DNA of 64,000 nucleotides from assembly GCF_001443605.1 (NCBI RefSeq), contig NZ_CP013118.1, forward strand, positions 1,747,501 to 1,811,500. Direction: 5' to 3'. The notes below the pieces were generated by a model, which made no database searches, had not been told where the DNA came from, and saw nothing but the letters and a program-made list of their open reading frames with translations. The position numbers and the translations under genes are program-made. Positions 42,319-51,195 of this stretch are shown in pieces (the stretch's first letter is position 1; the number at the start of each line of letters is the position of its first letter). Source of the DNA: Salinivirga cyanobacteriivorans (GTDB taxonomy: Bacteria; Bacteroidota; Bacteroidia; Bacteroidales; Salinivirgaceae).

Positions 42319-45303
42319 TCAATCTCCCGCAGCTTTCCGGATACCTGCAGCATGCCGTTGTTTCTCGTTTCGCGGGTCGGGTTGCAACGGTAACTTAGCC
42401 ATTTTTTGCACTTCAATGGAAGGGTGGCCGAACTCTACCACCACTTTGCCCAAAATCAGGTACACGCCATCACCGGTAAAAGGATACTGCTTAAGCGAAT
42501 CGGGAAAATGTACGGTATCGATGAAATTGCCTTTGTCATCGAGAAAGGTACCGAAATGCATCACCTCTTTTTTTACGGTCCACACATACTTGACGGTGAC
42601 CAGCAGGCCGGTGAGCTTCACGGTTTTGCCTACGAAACGGTGCAGGTTGCGTGCTTTCACCTCGCCACGATAACTGGTTTGCAGCATGTCGAACCAGGTG
42701 AGCGACAGCGGGAAACCGAGCAACTCAATTTCGTCATAAGCATCCTCCAGTGCTGAGGTGCGCAGTTTGGGAAGGCTATAATGTTTCTCTTCCGGCTCAA
42801 AAAGTGCGGGCGCAGGCTTTTCTTTGCGCGGTTTATTATCGAGTAGCATATGCGCTTCCCAAAGCAAGTCAACTTTTGTTTTACCTGTAAACCGAAAGGC
42901 CCCTATACGAATTAAAATGCGCAACTGCTGAATGCCAATTTGCACACGCCGGGTAAAATCAGCCAGGCTTTTGAATGCTCCCTGCTGACTGCGCGCGGCA
43001 ATCAGGCTCTTCACCACCCGTTTTTCCAGATCCTGAATATGCACAAAGCCTGTGTAAATGGTTTTGCCCTCAATGGTGGTCATTTGTACGCTACGATTTA
43101 CACACGGCAACTCCAGTTGTGCACCCCAGCGCCGGGCTTCGTTAAAGTACACACTGGTTTTGTAGAATCCACCAAAATTATTGATTACTGCCACCATAAA
43201 CTCCAGCGGATAATGGGCCTTGAGGTACAAACTCTGAAAACTCTCCACGGCATACGACGCTGAATGCGCTTTTGAAAACGAATATCCGGCAAATGAAGCA
43301 ATTTGCCGCCACACCTCTTTGGTAATGTGTTCGGGATAGCCCCGGCTGCGACAATTGGCGAAAAACTTATTCACAAGCGAGTTCAACTCATTTTCATAAC
43401 GTGGCTTACCGCTCATGGTGCGGCGCAGGGTGTCGGCATCGGCCAGGTCGAGTCCGGCAAAATGGTGGCACACTTTGAGCACATCTTCCTGGTACACCAT
43501 CACACCGTAGGTCTCTTCGAGCTGCTCTTTCATCACGGGGTGAATGTATTCAAAGCCATCGGGGTTCTGAAACCGCTTGATGTACTCACGCATCATGCCC
43601 GATTTGGCTACGCCCGGACGAATAATGGAGCTGGCGGCCACCAGGGTGAGGTAATCGTCGCAACGCAGCTTGCGCAGCAGCCCGCGCATAGCCGGACTTT
43701 CGATGTAAAAACAGCCATTGGTCTCCCCTACTTTGAGCAGTTTTTTCACCTTCGGATCGTTTTTGAACGTTTCCACCTCGTGCACATCTACGGGTTCACC
43801 CTGGTTTTGCTGTACCAACGTAGCACAATCGTTGATGTGGCCAATACCCCGCTGGCTCAGAATATCGAGTTTTTCGAAACGCAAATCCTCGGCCACGTAC
43901 ATATCCCACTGCGTAGTCGGATAACCTTTGGGCGGCATATCCAGCGCCGTGTAGCAGGTGATCGGCTTTTCTGAAACCAGAATTCCGCCGGCATGAATGG
44001 TGCGCAGGTTGGGGAAATCGTTCATTTGCCGGCCGATGCGCAAAATGTGTTGCGCCACCTTATGTTGGTTACGCTCATCGCGTGGGTCATTCACCAGCAA
44101 ACCTATTTCTGCCTTGGGCAGCCCGTGCACCTTAGCCAGCTCGCGTAAAATGGAACGTCCCTGAAAGGTAGACATGGCGCCCAGCAGCGCTGTATGTTCC
44201 TTCCCGTACCGTTTAAAAATATAATCCTGCACCTGGTCGCGGTCGCGCCACGAATAATCGATATCGAAATCGGGCGGACTGGTACGCTGCGGGTTGATGA
44301 AGCGTTCGAAATAGAGGTTCAGTTCCACCGGGTTTACATCGGTAATTTTCAGCGCATAGGCCACCAGGCTGTTGGCGCCACTTCCCCGACCTACGTGGTA
44401 AATCCCGCGCGTCATGGAATAATGAATAATATCCCAGGTGATGAGAAAATAGGCCGCAAACCCCAGCTTATCGATCACATGCAATTCTTTTTCCAGCCGC
44501 TCACGCGCATACGTATGACCTGCCCCAAAACGTTCTTCGAAACCTTCGCGTGCCAGTTTCTGAAGCAACAATTTATCATCGTAACGGCTGGCAGAATACA
44601 CCTGCTTGTTTTTGAGCGACGTGAAGTCAATGTGATAGGTGCATTTCAGCAACAACTTTTGGGTGTTTTCGATCAACTCCGGGAAAAACTCGTAAGTTTT
44701 GGCCAATTGTGCTTCAGTAGCAGGCACCTCATCGCCTTTGGCCACCATTTCCGGGGTCAGATTAGACAGCAACATGTTGTGATCGATGGCGCGTAGGTGG
44801 CGGTGCAACTCCATGTCGGCGCGTGAAGCAAACGTAACCGGATGAAACATCACACAACGACTGCGAATAAGCTTATCGCTAATGGTCACCAGCTTATTAC
44901 GCTCCGATACGCGTACGCCAATGTATTCATCGTCGCGCAACCGATCGGGGAAATTCAGAAACGGATAGATAAAAAACACATCCTCAAGTTGTGGTGCGCG
45001 TTCAGGTAATTTTAGATTGTTGATGTTGTGGTACGACATAAACCGGTTGATCTGCTCAAAACCGTTTTCGTTGCGTGCCAGCGCCGTGTAAAGCCATGTA
45101 TCGCCGCTACGAAACTCCATGCCCGCCACAGGTGCGATGCCATACTTACGACAGGCCTTCACAAAATCGGGCATACCTGTACTGTTGTTGATATCGGTCA
45201 GAGCAACAACCTGAATGCCTTTTTGCGCGGCCATCTGCACCAGTTTTTCCGGCGACAACGTTCCGTAGCGGAGACTGTAATATGTGCGGGCAGCGAGGTA
45301 CAT
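42319..45303 (-). CDS. Short DNA polymerase III alpha subunit (DnaE2-like, probably error-prone)
   Basis: The 994-residue C-family polymerase starts with a PHP domain (YYSLRYGTLSPEKLVQMAAQ; ALTDINN) whose usual H-x-H metal motif is replaced by ARTYYSL, so proofreading/PHP activity is probably lost. The catalytic palm is intact, with GRGSGANSLVAYAL and PPDFDIDYSWRDRDQV carrying two of the three Asp. Normal replicative DnaE in this phylum is about 1200 residues or more. A short DnaE next to a DinB polymerase and a LexA-like gene matches the damage-inducible mutasome layout (DnaE2/ImuC), though no ImuA is seen. Codons and base composition are GC-richer than the surroundings. Confidence 0.82.
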   Translation of the reverse strand: MYLAARTYYSLRYGTLSPEKLVQMAAQKGIQVVALTDINNSTGMPDFVKACRKYGIAPVAGMEFRSGDTWLYTALARNENGFEQINRFMSYHNINNLKLPERAPQLEDVFFIYPFLNFPDRLRDDEYIGVRVSERNKLVTISDKLIRSRCVMFHPVTFASRADMELHRHLRAIDHNMLLSNLTPEMVAKGDEVPATEAQLAKTYEFFPELIENTQKLLLKCTYHIDFTSLKNKQVYSASRYDDKLLLQKLAREGFEERFGAGHTYARERLEKELHVIDKLGFAAYFLITWDIIHYSMTRGIYHVGRGSGANSLVAYALKITDVNPVELNLYFERFINPQRTSPPDFDIDYSWRDRDQVQDYIFKRYGKEHTALLGAMSTFQGRSILRELAKVHGLPKAEIGLLVNDPRDERNQHKVAQHILRIGRQMNDFPNLRTIHAGGILVSEKPITCYTALDMPPKGYPTTQWDMYVAEDLRFEKLDILSQRGIGHINDCATLVQQNQGEPVDVHEVETFKNDPKVKKLLKVGETNGCFYIESPAMRGLLRKLRCDDYLTLVAASSIIRPGVAKSGMMREYIKRFQNPDGFEYIHPVMKEQLEETYGVMVYQEDVLKVCHHFAGLDLADADTLRRTMSGKPRYENELNSLVNKFFANCRSRGYPEHITKEVWRQIASFAGYSFSKAHSASYAVESFQSLYLKAHYPLEFMVAVINNFGGFYKTSVYFNEARRWGAQLELPCVNRSVQMTTIEGKTIYTGFVHIQDLEKRVVKSLIAARSQQGAFKSLADFTRRVQIGIQQLRILIRIGAFRFTGKTKVDLLWEAHMLLDNKPRKEKPAPALFEPEEKHYSLPKLRTSALEDAYDEIELLGFPLSLTWFDMLQTSYRGEVKARNLHRFVGKTVKLTGLLVTVKYVWTVKKEVMHFGTFLDDKGNFIDTVHFPDSLKQYPFTGDGVYLILGKVVVEFGHPSIEVQKMAKLPLQPDPRNEKQRHAAGIRKAAGD

Positions 45304-45795
45304 TTGGTTTCAGGTTTCAGGTTCAATGTTTCAGGTTAGTCCGTATATAATTTTACTGTTTGTTTCGTTTCGCCGATGGGGACTGTGTGTCGTTGAACAC
45401 TTGCCCGTCGCGGCGACATTTCCACTTTTATCATTCTTCTACCATAATGCCAGGCCTATCGGCCTTTTCGCCGATGGGAACAGAACTTCGATGAATGCCA
45501 TCCCATCGCGGCGGGAATTTCTTCGTGTTTTCATTTTTACCGATATGTCATCCCTACGGGATTATCGCTTTTAACAAGTCGCGGTGTGAGTTCTTTAATA
45601 AAATGTTTCGCCATCATTTTCTTCCGTATTATTTATTTGCAACCTCACGCTGCGACTTCTTGTTTCAAGTATCAGGTTATTCCGTTTACAAACCTGTTTT
45701 TGGCTTCATTTCGCTAGCAGAAACAGTGTTTCATGAAACACTGTTACATCGCAGACAGAACGTCTCACAACTTGAAACATGAAACTTGAAACATT
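45304..45795. repeat. Hairpin-rich repeat array between dnaE2-like and dinB
   Basis: It starts with GTTTCAGG units (45306-45336). Three modules beginning TTTCGCCGATGGG or TTTCGCTAGCAG follow. The first two end in near-complementary CCCGTCGCGGCG or CCCATCGCGGCG, and the third in ATCGCAGACAG. The third holds a 24-bp perfect palindrome, AACAGTGTTTCA plus its complement, at 45722-45745. The array ends with ACTTGAAAC units (45770-45795), complementary in sense to the opening. A small AGGCC-TATC-GGCCT-TTT hairpin is at 45452-45468. No gene is visible. Confidence 0.7.
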
Positions 45796-46953
45796 CTAAA
45801 TCTGAAACCTTTTCATCGCTAGCGCTTTGTGCACAATATGCGATCCGTAACGGTTGCGTAAGCTGTCGAGTGCCTGATACAGTTTCACCATTTCACTGGT
45901 ATCTTCGAACAGGTTGAGCTGGTGCGCGCCATGCACCAAATGGCTAAATTTAACGCCCACCAGTCGCACGCGCATGCGGCGGTCGTACACTTTTCGAAAA
46001 AGCTCCCGCGCCACCTTAATCAACTGATGATCGAGGCCGGTGTACGGGATACGTTGCTGTTTGGTATGTGTATCGAAATTGGCATAACGAATTTTCACCG
46101 TTACACAAGCCGTCACCTTCTGCTTTTGGCGCAACTCAAAAGCCAGCTTCTCGGTCATGGCAGCAATAATTTCCTCCAGACGCGCTGTATCGGTACGGTC
46201 TTCACTGAAGGTGCGTTCCGTACCAATAGACTTTCGTTCGCGATACGGCTTTACCGGGGTCGGGTCAATGCCATTGGCTTTTTTCCACACACCTTTACCA
46301 TTCTTCCCCAGCACCCGTGTAACCATCTCTGGCGGCACCATACGCAACGTCTCAATGGTATCGACGCCCATGGTGCGGAGAGTCTGAAAGGCTTTGTGCC
46401 CTACTCCCGGTATTTTGCGTATGGACAACGGACTCAGAAACGGCAACACTTGCTGTTCTGCTATCTGCAACTCACCATTGGGTTTGGCCTCGCCTGTGGC
46501 AATTTTGGCTACGCTTTTGTTAGTCGACAAACCAAAGGAAATGGGCAACCCGCTCTCTTTTATGATGCGTTGCCGCAATTCCCGCGACCATTTCAACGTG
46601 CCAAAAAAGCGATCCATACCGGTAAGGTCGAGGTAATGCTCATCGATGGACATTTTTTCGTACAAAGGGGCTTCCTCAGCAATGATATCGGTCACCACGT
46701 GCGAATATTTTGAGTACTGATCCATATCGCCACGAATTTGCAGCGCCTCGGGACACAACCTGCGCGCCATCTTCATGGGCATACCGGAGTACACACCAAA
46801 CGGGCGTGTCTCGTAACTGCACGCCGACACCACACCGCGGTCAGATGTTCCGCCAATGATGATGGGTTTATTGTTCAGCGCATTGTTCCGCAGTCGCTCT
46901 ACCGATACGAAAAAGGTATCGAGGTCGAGGTGGAGTATGTTTCGAGTGTTCAT
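45796..46953 (-). CDS. dinB: Y-family DNA polymerase IV (DinB)
   Basis: The 385-residue protein has the palm NILHLDLDTFFVSVERL (first Asp pair) and the Y-family signature YEKMSIDEHYLDLTG (catalytic Asp-Glu). HhH sequences IRKIPGVGHKAFQTLRTMG follow, and the little-finger domain holds RKSIGTERTFSED. Near the C-terminus HQLNLFED is a beta-clamp-binding box of the QLxLF type. So it is a full translesion polymerase tied to the replication clamp. It shares the strand with the dnaE2-like gene, separated by a 492-base repeat array. A damage response through the nearby LexA-like gene is inferred. Confidence 0.92.
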   Translation of the reverse strand: MNTRNILHLDLDTFFVSVERLRNNALNNKPIIIGGTSDRGVVSACSYETRPFGVYSGMPMKMARRLCPEALQIRGDMDQYSKYSHVVTDIIAEEAPLYEKMSIDEHYLDLTGMDRFFGTLKWSRELRQRIIKESGLPISFGLSTNKSVAKIATGEAKPNGELQIAEQQVLPFLSPLSIRKIPGVGHKAFQTLRTMGVDTIETLRMVPPEMVTRVLGKNGKGVWKKANGIDPTPVKPYRERKSIGTERTFSEDRTDTARLEEIIAAMTEKLAFELRQKQKVTACVTVKIRYANFDTHTKQQRIPYTGLDHQLIKVARELFRKVYDRRMRVRLVGVKFSHLVHGAHQLNLFEDTSEMVKLYQALDSLRNRYGSHIVHKALAMKRFQI

Positions 46954-47158
46954 GTTTCAGGTTTCAGGTTTCAGGTTACAGGTTTCAGGTTACAGGTTTC
47001 AGGTTACAGGTTTCAGGTTTCAGGTTTCAGGTTTCAGGTTTCAGGTTATTTCGTTTTTAATTTTATTGTTCTTTATATTTCGTCGATGAAAACTATGCAC
47101 GCACCAAATCTTTGCAGTAAGGACAACTTGAAACCTGAAACTTTCGAACATGAAACCT
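46954..47158. repeat. GTTTCAGG tandem array and hairpin element, copy B
   Basis: Positions 46954-47046 consist of about 13 tandem 7-base units alternating GTTTCAG and GTTACAG. A unique middle with TTTCGTCGATGAAAACTATG follows at about 47078, and the copy ends AACTTGAAACCTGAAAC (47126-47144) with GAAACC. The ends are complementary to the array, so the whole can fold back. A related copy lies at 47566-47735. Confidence 0.8.
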
Positions 47159-47159
47159 A

Positions 47160-47552
47160 TCAATTCTTGTACTTGTTTCCTTTGAATTCTGAGTGCTGCA
47201 GATACTTTATAAATGCACTTATCTTTTTACTTTCAACAATTAACAGATCATATAATGTATCAAAATCTTCTTTTGAGACATACTTTAAATCAAAAGCTCT
47301 GTACAATTGTGATCTTGTTTCTCCGCAAGATGCTTTAGCAATTGATAAATATTGTCGAAATTCTTTTCTTCCATCTCTTTCAAAACCTTCTGCAATATTA
47401 TCCATTACGGAACCACTCGATCTGCGTATCTGATCTTTCAATGAAAAATCTCTCGAAAAAGATTCAAACATTGTAAATTCGTATACCACATTACAAATTT
47501 CTCTGGCTAATTGCCATGTTTCCAAATCTTCAAAACGACTTATTTTTGCCAT
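47160..47552 (-). CDS. Four-helix-bundle protein (S23-like, IVP family)
   Basis: The 130-residue protein has the family pattern FEDLETWQLAREICNVVYEF, LKDQIRRSSGSVMDNIAEGF, then REFRQYLSIAKASCGETRSQ and YDLLIVESKKISAFIKYL. These are four amphipathic helices first known from ORFs within 23S rRNA intervening sequences. The family is widespread in Bacteroidota, and no activity is known. It lies here between two copies of a fold-back repeat, on the minus strand ahead of dinB. Since the gene is not within an rRNA, its linkage with the repeats may reflect a mobile module. Confidence 0.88.
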   Translation of the reverse strand: MAKISRFEDLETWQLAREICNVVYEFTMFESFSRDFSLKDQIRRSSGSVMDNIAEGFERDGRKEFRQYLSIAKASCGETRSQLYRAFDLKYVSKEDFDTLYDLLIVESKKISAFIKYLQHSEFKGNKYKN

Positions 47553-47565
47553 ATAATTATAATTT

Positions 47566-47735
47566 AGTTTCAGGTTACTTTTGGTTTCAGATTTCAGGTT
47601 TCAGGTTCAATGTTTCAGGTTATTCCGTTTGTAATTTTACTGTTCGTTTTATTTCGCCGATGAAAACTATGCATGCACCAAATTTTTGCAGTAAGGACAA
47701 ACTTGAAACTTTTCAACATGAAACTTGGAACTTGA
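47566..47735. repeat. Fold-back repeat element, copy C
   Basis: Begins GTTTCAGG units (47566-47622), then a middle with TTTCGCCGATGAAAACTATG (near 47654), then TTTTGCAGTAAGGACAA, and ends in ACTTGAAAC and GAAAC units. The middle closely matches copy B over about 90 bases; both are in the same orientation and flank the four-helix-bundle gene. Confidence 0.8.
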
Positions 47736-47753
47736 AACATTTTTACGTATTTT

Positions 47754-47793
47754 TGATTAGTATTTAATCATTTTTATGATTATAAATTAATCA
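47754..47793 (+). promoter_or_regulatory. Paired 17-bp inverted repeats, probable operator of the LexA-like gene
   Basis: TGATTA-GTATT-TAATCA at 47754-47770 and TGATTA-TAAAT-TAATCA at 47777-47793 have identical arms and 5-base spacers. Their starts are 23 bases apart, about two helical turns. A third half-site, TTAATC, is at 47801-47806 directly before the ATG at 47813. The repeats are the likely autoregulatory operator. Confidence 0.75.
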
Positions 47794-47812
47794 AATTATA
47801 TTAATCGTGCAA

Positions 47813-48634
47813 ATGAAATCGACATTTTTTGCTCAAAATATTAAACTGCTGCGCAAGCGACGCAAGCGCACGCAAGACGAAGTGGCTGCGGCGCTGGACA
47901 TGAAGCGCTCGACCTTAAGCGGATATGAAAATGGCGTGGCTTCACCGGGGCTGGATGCCCTGGCCGGTTTTGCCAATTATTTCGAGATTGCCATTGATAC
48001 GCTGATACGGGTCAACATGGCCGAACTGTCGGAGAGCCAACTATCGGAGTTGGAGCGGGGGTTCGATATTTTCGTGAAAGGCAGCCGCCTGCGCGTACTT
48101 ACCACAACGGTTGACAGCGACGATGACGAAAACATTGAGTTGGTACCGGAAAAAGCCAAGGCCGGCTACACCACAGGCTACGCCGACCCGGAGTACATTC
48201 GCGAATTGCCCGTGTTCAAACTTCCGTTTCTTGACCGGCAGAAAAAATACCGCACGTTTCAGGTGAGCGGAGATTCGATGCTGCCCGTACCCGAAGGTGC
48301 ATGGATTACGGGAGAGTACATTCAGGACTGGAGCAGCATCAATGACAATACGCCCTGCATTTTTGTAACCCGCGACGAAGGCGTTGTTTTTAAGATTGTG
48401 GAAAACCAACTCAGCGACAAACAATCGTTCCGCTTACATTCGCTCAATACGCTTTATGAACCTTACGATTTACCTGTGAACGATATTCTGGAAGTGTGGC
48501 GCTTTGTGCACTTCATTAGCAATGATATGCCCGAACCGCGATTGCCGCAAACAGACCTTATTGCCACCGTAAACAAGTTAAGGGAAGATGTAGATATGAT
48601 GAGGGGGCAACTTGGAAATAACCGAAGAGAATAA
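47813..48634 (+). CDS. LexA-like repressor: XRE helix-turn-helix plus S24 peptidase domain
   Basis: The N-terminal XRE HTH (RKRTQDEVAAALDMKRSTL, SGYENGVASPGLDAL) replaces the winged helix of true LexA. The C-terminal S24 domain has the Ala-Gly self-cleavage site at about 117-118 (EKAKAGYT), catalytic Ser155 in FQVSGDSMLPVPEG and Lys194 in DEGVVFKIVEN. The residues needed for RecA-aided self-cleavage are therefore present. A GTG at 47807 would add two residues; I chose the ATG at 47813. It is divergent from the four-helix-bundle, dinB and dnaE2-like genes and preceded by a paired inverted-repeat operator. It likely controls this mutagenesis module on DNA damage, which is inference. Confidence 0.88.
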   Translation: MKSTFFAQNIKLLRKRRKRTQDEVAAALDMKRSTLSGYENGVASPGLDALAGFANYFEIAIDTLIRVNMAELSESQLSELERGFDIFVKGSRLRVLTTTVDSDDDENIELVPEKAKAGYTTGYADPEYIRELPVFKLPFLDRQKKYRTFQVSGDSMLPVPEGAWITGEYIQDWSSINDNTPCIFVTRDEGVVFKIVENQLSDKQSFRLHSLNTLYEPYDLPVNDILEVWRFVHFISNDMPEPRLPQTDLIATVNKLREDVDMMRGQLGNNRRE

Positions 48635-48704
48635 AGCCTGCCATCCATTCCCTTTTTATATTCTCACTGCATTGCATATATTTGCAAAACAAAATGCAGC
48701 AGCC

Positions 48705-49130
48705 ATGAATATTCAAACCCAAAGTATTTATCACATTATTTTTAGCACCCTAAATGATGAAAACACGCTGGTAAAAAATGGCCAACGTGTGCTTTTCAAA
48801 TACATATGGGAGCATTTAAAGAATAAAAATTGTGAACTTCTACGAATTAACGGGACAGCGAATCACCTTCACCTTGCGGTGAATATTTCACCTATCATCC
48901 CTTTAGATGCGCTAATTAAAGATATAAAACAATCGAGTACTGATTTTATCGGCGAAAGCCACCTGTTCCCTACCTTTGCAGGGTGGCAGGATGGATATAC
49001 GGCGTTTACACATTCGTTCAAAGAAAAGAAGGAGCTTATAGATTACATAAAAAAACAGGAGGAATACCACCAGAAAAGCACATTTGAAGAAGAGATTTCT
49101 CAATTAATAAAAATGCATGGTCTTGCTTAA
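48705..49130 (+). CDS. IS200-like Y1/HUH transposase
   Basis: The 141-residue protein has the fold of TnpA: NIQTQSIYHIIFSTLNDEN at the start, the HUH motif NHLHLAVNIS, a helix KDIKQSSTDFIGE, GWQDGYTAFTHS, and the catalytic Tyr in IDYIKKQEEYHQK. The frame opens upstream at 48612, but the conserved start is the ATG at 48705. TATATTTG at 48677-48684 fits a -7 element. No TnpB gene or clear element ends are visible. Confidence 0.85.
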   Translation: MNIQTQSIYHIIFSTLNDENTLVKNGQRVLFKYIWEHLKNKNCELLRINGTANHLHLAVNISPIIPLDALIKDIKQSSTDFIGESHLFPTFAGWQDGYTAFTHSFKEKKELIDYIKKQEEYHQKSTFEEEISQLIKMHGLA

Positions 49131-49136
49131 ATTAGC

Positions 49137-51020
49137 TCAATGCTGAGCAACAGTAAATTCAAACCGGGATCCCTGATGCTCTTCAGATTCGATTGTAATA
49201 TTTCCTCCGAGCATCTCTAACAAGCTCTTGCTAATTGACAGCCCCAGGCCTGTACCTTCGTAGTTGCTTGTATGCCCATCATGCAAACGATGAAAACGTT
49301 CAAAAACCTGAGCTTGCTTGTCTTTTGGAATACCAATTCCGGTATCGCTGACAAAAAATGTTATTTGCCCATAACTATCAGCTTTATAGCCAAATGCTAT
49401 TGTTCCCGCTCGAGTAAACTTCAGCGCATTACTAAGCAAATTATTGAACACTTGTTTTAGTCTCAACTCATCTGTAACAATCCAGCTCTTTTCATCGGGT
49501 AAGCTTTTCTCGCTTCTTATCTCGATTTGATCTTTATTAAAACGTTTCATCTGAAAGGCATCAAATAAGTCATCTATTATTTCATTGACATTAACCTCTT
49601 TGCGGGTAACGGTAATTTGGTTGGCTTCAATTTTTGAAAGGTCAACAATATCATTAATCAATTGCAGTAAGTGGTTGCCCTGCTTAATGATTGTATTGAG
49701 ATAGGGCTCGGCATCTGTTCCTTCAAGAGCTTCGCTCTCCAGTATTAATTCAGAAAAACCGATAATGGCATTCATTGGGGTCCGTATTTCATGGCTCATG
49801 TTGGCCAAAAAGTTTGACTTCAAACGATCACTCTCCTCAGCCTTAAGCTTTGCTTGGGCCAAGACAGATTTTTGTTGCTCAAGCAATTGGTTGGTGCTTC
49901 GAAGCTCATTGTTCGATGTGCGTAATTCTTCTTCGGCAGCCGTTAATTCTTCATTTTTTTCTCTGATAATGCGTTCATTTCGAATACGGCGACTAATATC
50001 TCGAAAAAAAGACTGTAGTGTTTCGCTATCAATTCGACTGGAATGCATTTCAACAGTAATCCGCTCTCCGTTTTTCCGTGTCATTTCCCGTTCTCTGCGC
50101 AAAGTCTTTCCTTCAAGTACACGCTGGTAATCAAGGGGTTTGTGCGCCAGGATCTCATCCGGGAAAAGTTTATCAAGAGGCTTTCCGATAAGCTCAGCCT
50201 CATCATATCCCGTTATACGGCAAAAACTCTTATTAACCCTGGTAATATTGCCTTTTAAATCTCCGGTAACAATACCATCGGCAGCAAGATCAAATAGCGC
50301 TTTGTAATGAAGCCGGCTTTTACGAACTTTTTCCTTTGCGTCGCGCTCTTTTCGAAGGTAACGGACCTGCTGGATATAAAACACCAGTATTACCGTAACT
50401 AAAACAATTGCAATTAAAGGTATCAGGCGAAAAACAATTGTTTTATTCCAATCCTGCACTGTTACATCCATTCCAAGCACAGCTAGTATTTCACCATTTT
50501 CTGATTTAACAGGAATAAGTGAAGTAAATAGTTTGCCCCACCGATCTGTAATTGGCCCCACTGTAGCCGGTGTCCCGGTTCTAAAAACAGTTAAATACGC
50601 TTTCGGGACCTCTGAATAAACTAAACCGGGTGGTGCATAATCTTCTGATGATGGGTTTTGTGCATCTACCAGAAAAATAATACGGCCCCCAGGATCCTCC
50701 TGCATTAGATACAAGTACTTGCATGGATCATGAGTAGTACGAATATCCTTAAGTTGTTGTTTAATGCGCAAATAATCTGCTGAATTAAGGTCTGATGTAT
50801 CACCTGATAAGTTTTTAAGTCGATCTATATTAATTCCGTAAGCAACAATTTTGGCACGTTGCAATAAATCGTCGCGCATTTTATTGTGTACACCATTTAT
50901 GGTATAAAGCACTACAAAAACCCCAAACAGAGCTATTAACGCAATATACAGTAAGCTTTTTCTCCTTGAGAAATTTTTCAGATTAAATGACAAATCCAAT
51001 GCATTCTGGTTTTGCAGCAA
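49137..51020 (-). CDS. Membrane PAS-domain sensor histidine kinase
   Basis: The 627-residue protein has a membrane helix at about 22-41, a periplasmic sensor domain at 45-195 (dCache-like, with TTHDPCKYLYLMQED) and a second helix at about 198-216. A PAS domain covers about 237-345 (RVNKSFCRITGYDEAELIGK) and a coiled coil 350-400. HisKA has the phospho-accepting H410 in NMSHEIRTPMNAIIGF. The ATPase domain has N-box FNNLLSNALKFTR, DTGIGIP and GTGLGLSISKSLLE. No receiver domain is fused and no response regulator gene is next to it. The ligand is unknown. Confidence 0.92.
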   Translation of the reverse strand: MLQNQNALDLSFNLKNFSRRKSLLYIALIALFGVFVVLYTINGVHNKMRDDLLQRAKIVAYGINIDRLKNLSGDTSDLNSADYLRIKQQLKDIRTTHDPCKYLYLMQEDPGGRIIFLVDAQNPSSEDYAPPGLVYSEVPKAYLTVFRTGTPATVGPITDRWGKLFTSLIPVKSENGEILAVLGMDVTVQDWNKTIVFRLIPLIAIVLVTVILVFYIQQVRYLRKERDAKEKVRKSRLHYKALFDLAADGIVTGDLKGNITRVNKSFCRITGYDEAELIGKPLDKLFPDEILAHKPLDYQRVLEGKTLRREREMTRKNGERITVEMHSSRIDSETLQSFFRDISRRIRNERIIREKNEELTAAEEELRTSNNELRSTNQLLEQQKSVLAQAKLKAEESDRLKSNFLANMSHEIRTPMNAIIGFSELILESEALEGTDAEPYLNTIIKQGNHLLQLINDIVDLSKIEANQITVTRKEVNVNEIIDDLFDAFQMKRFNKDQIEIRSEKSLPDEKSWIVTDELRLKQVFNNLLSNALKFTRAGTIAFGYKADSYGQITFFVSDTGIGIPKDKQAQVFERFHRLHDGHTSNYEGTGLGLSISKSLLEMLGGNITIESEEHQGSRFEFTVAQH

Positions 51021-51195
51021 TTTACGATTTTTATTTCAACGGTTTAAAAATATTTTGCAGCAATGCGTTGTGGCTAACAGGTCTTTTTTTGTACAAAAAG
51101 AAAAAAGGAGAGTCATAAACAAAGATAACTCCAATTATACATAGCAAGGGACATTACAATATTGCAATGCCCCTTACTAACTAAAATCAATAAAA

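Noticed and set aside
42319..45303. Several long plus-strand frames opposite the dnaE2-like gene (for example 43303-43974)
   Set aside because: They are complements of the polymerase codons, made open by its GC-rich codon use.
45922..46713. 263-codon plus-strand frame opposite dinB
   Set aside because: Antisense shadow of a clear Y-family polymerase.
46954..47046. Short regular repeats resembling a CRISPR array
   Set aside because: Units are 7 bases without unique spacers and there are no cas genes, so it is a tandem repeat.
46738..47433. Plus-strand open frame with repeated FRFQVSGF-like peptides
   Set aside because: It is the translation of the 7-base GTTTCAG repeats and the reverse side of dinB and the four-helix-bundle gene; no natural domain.
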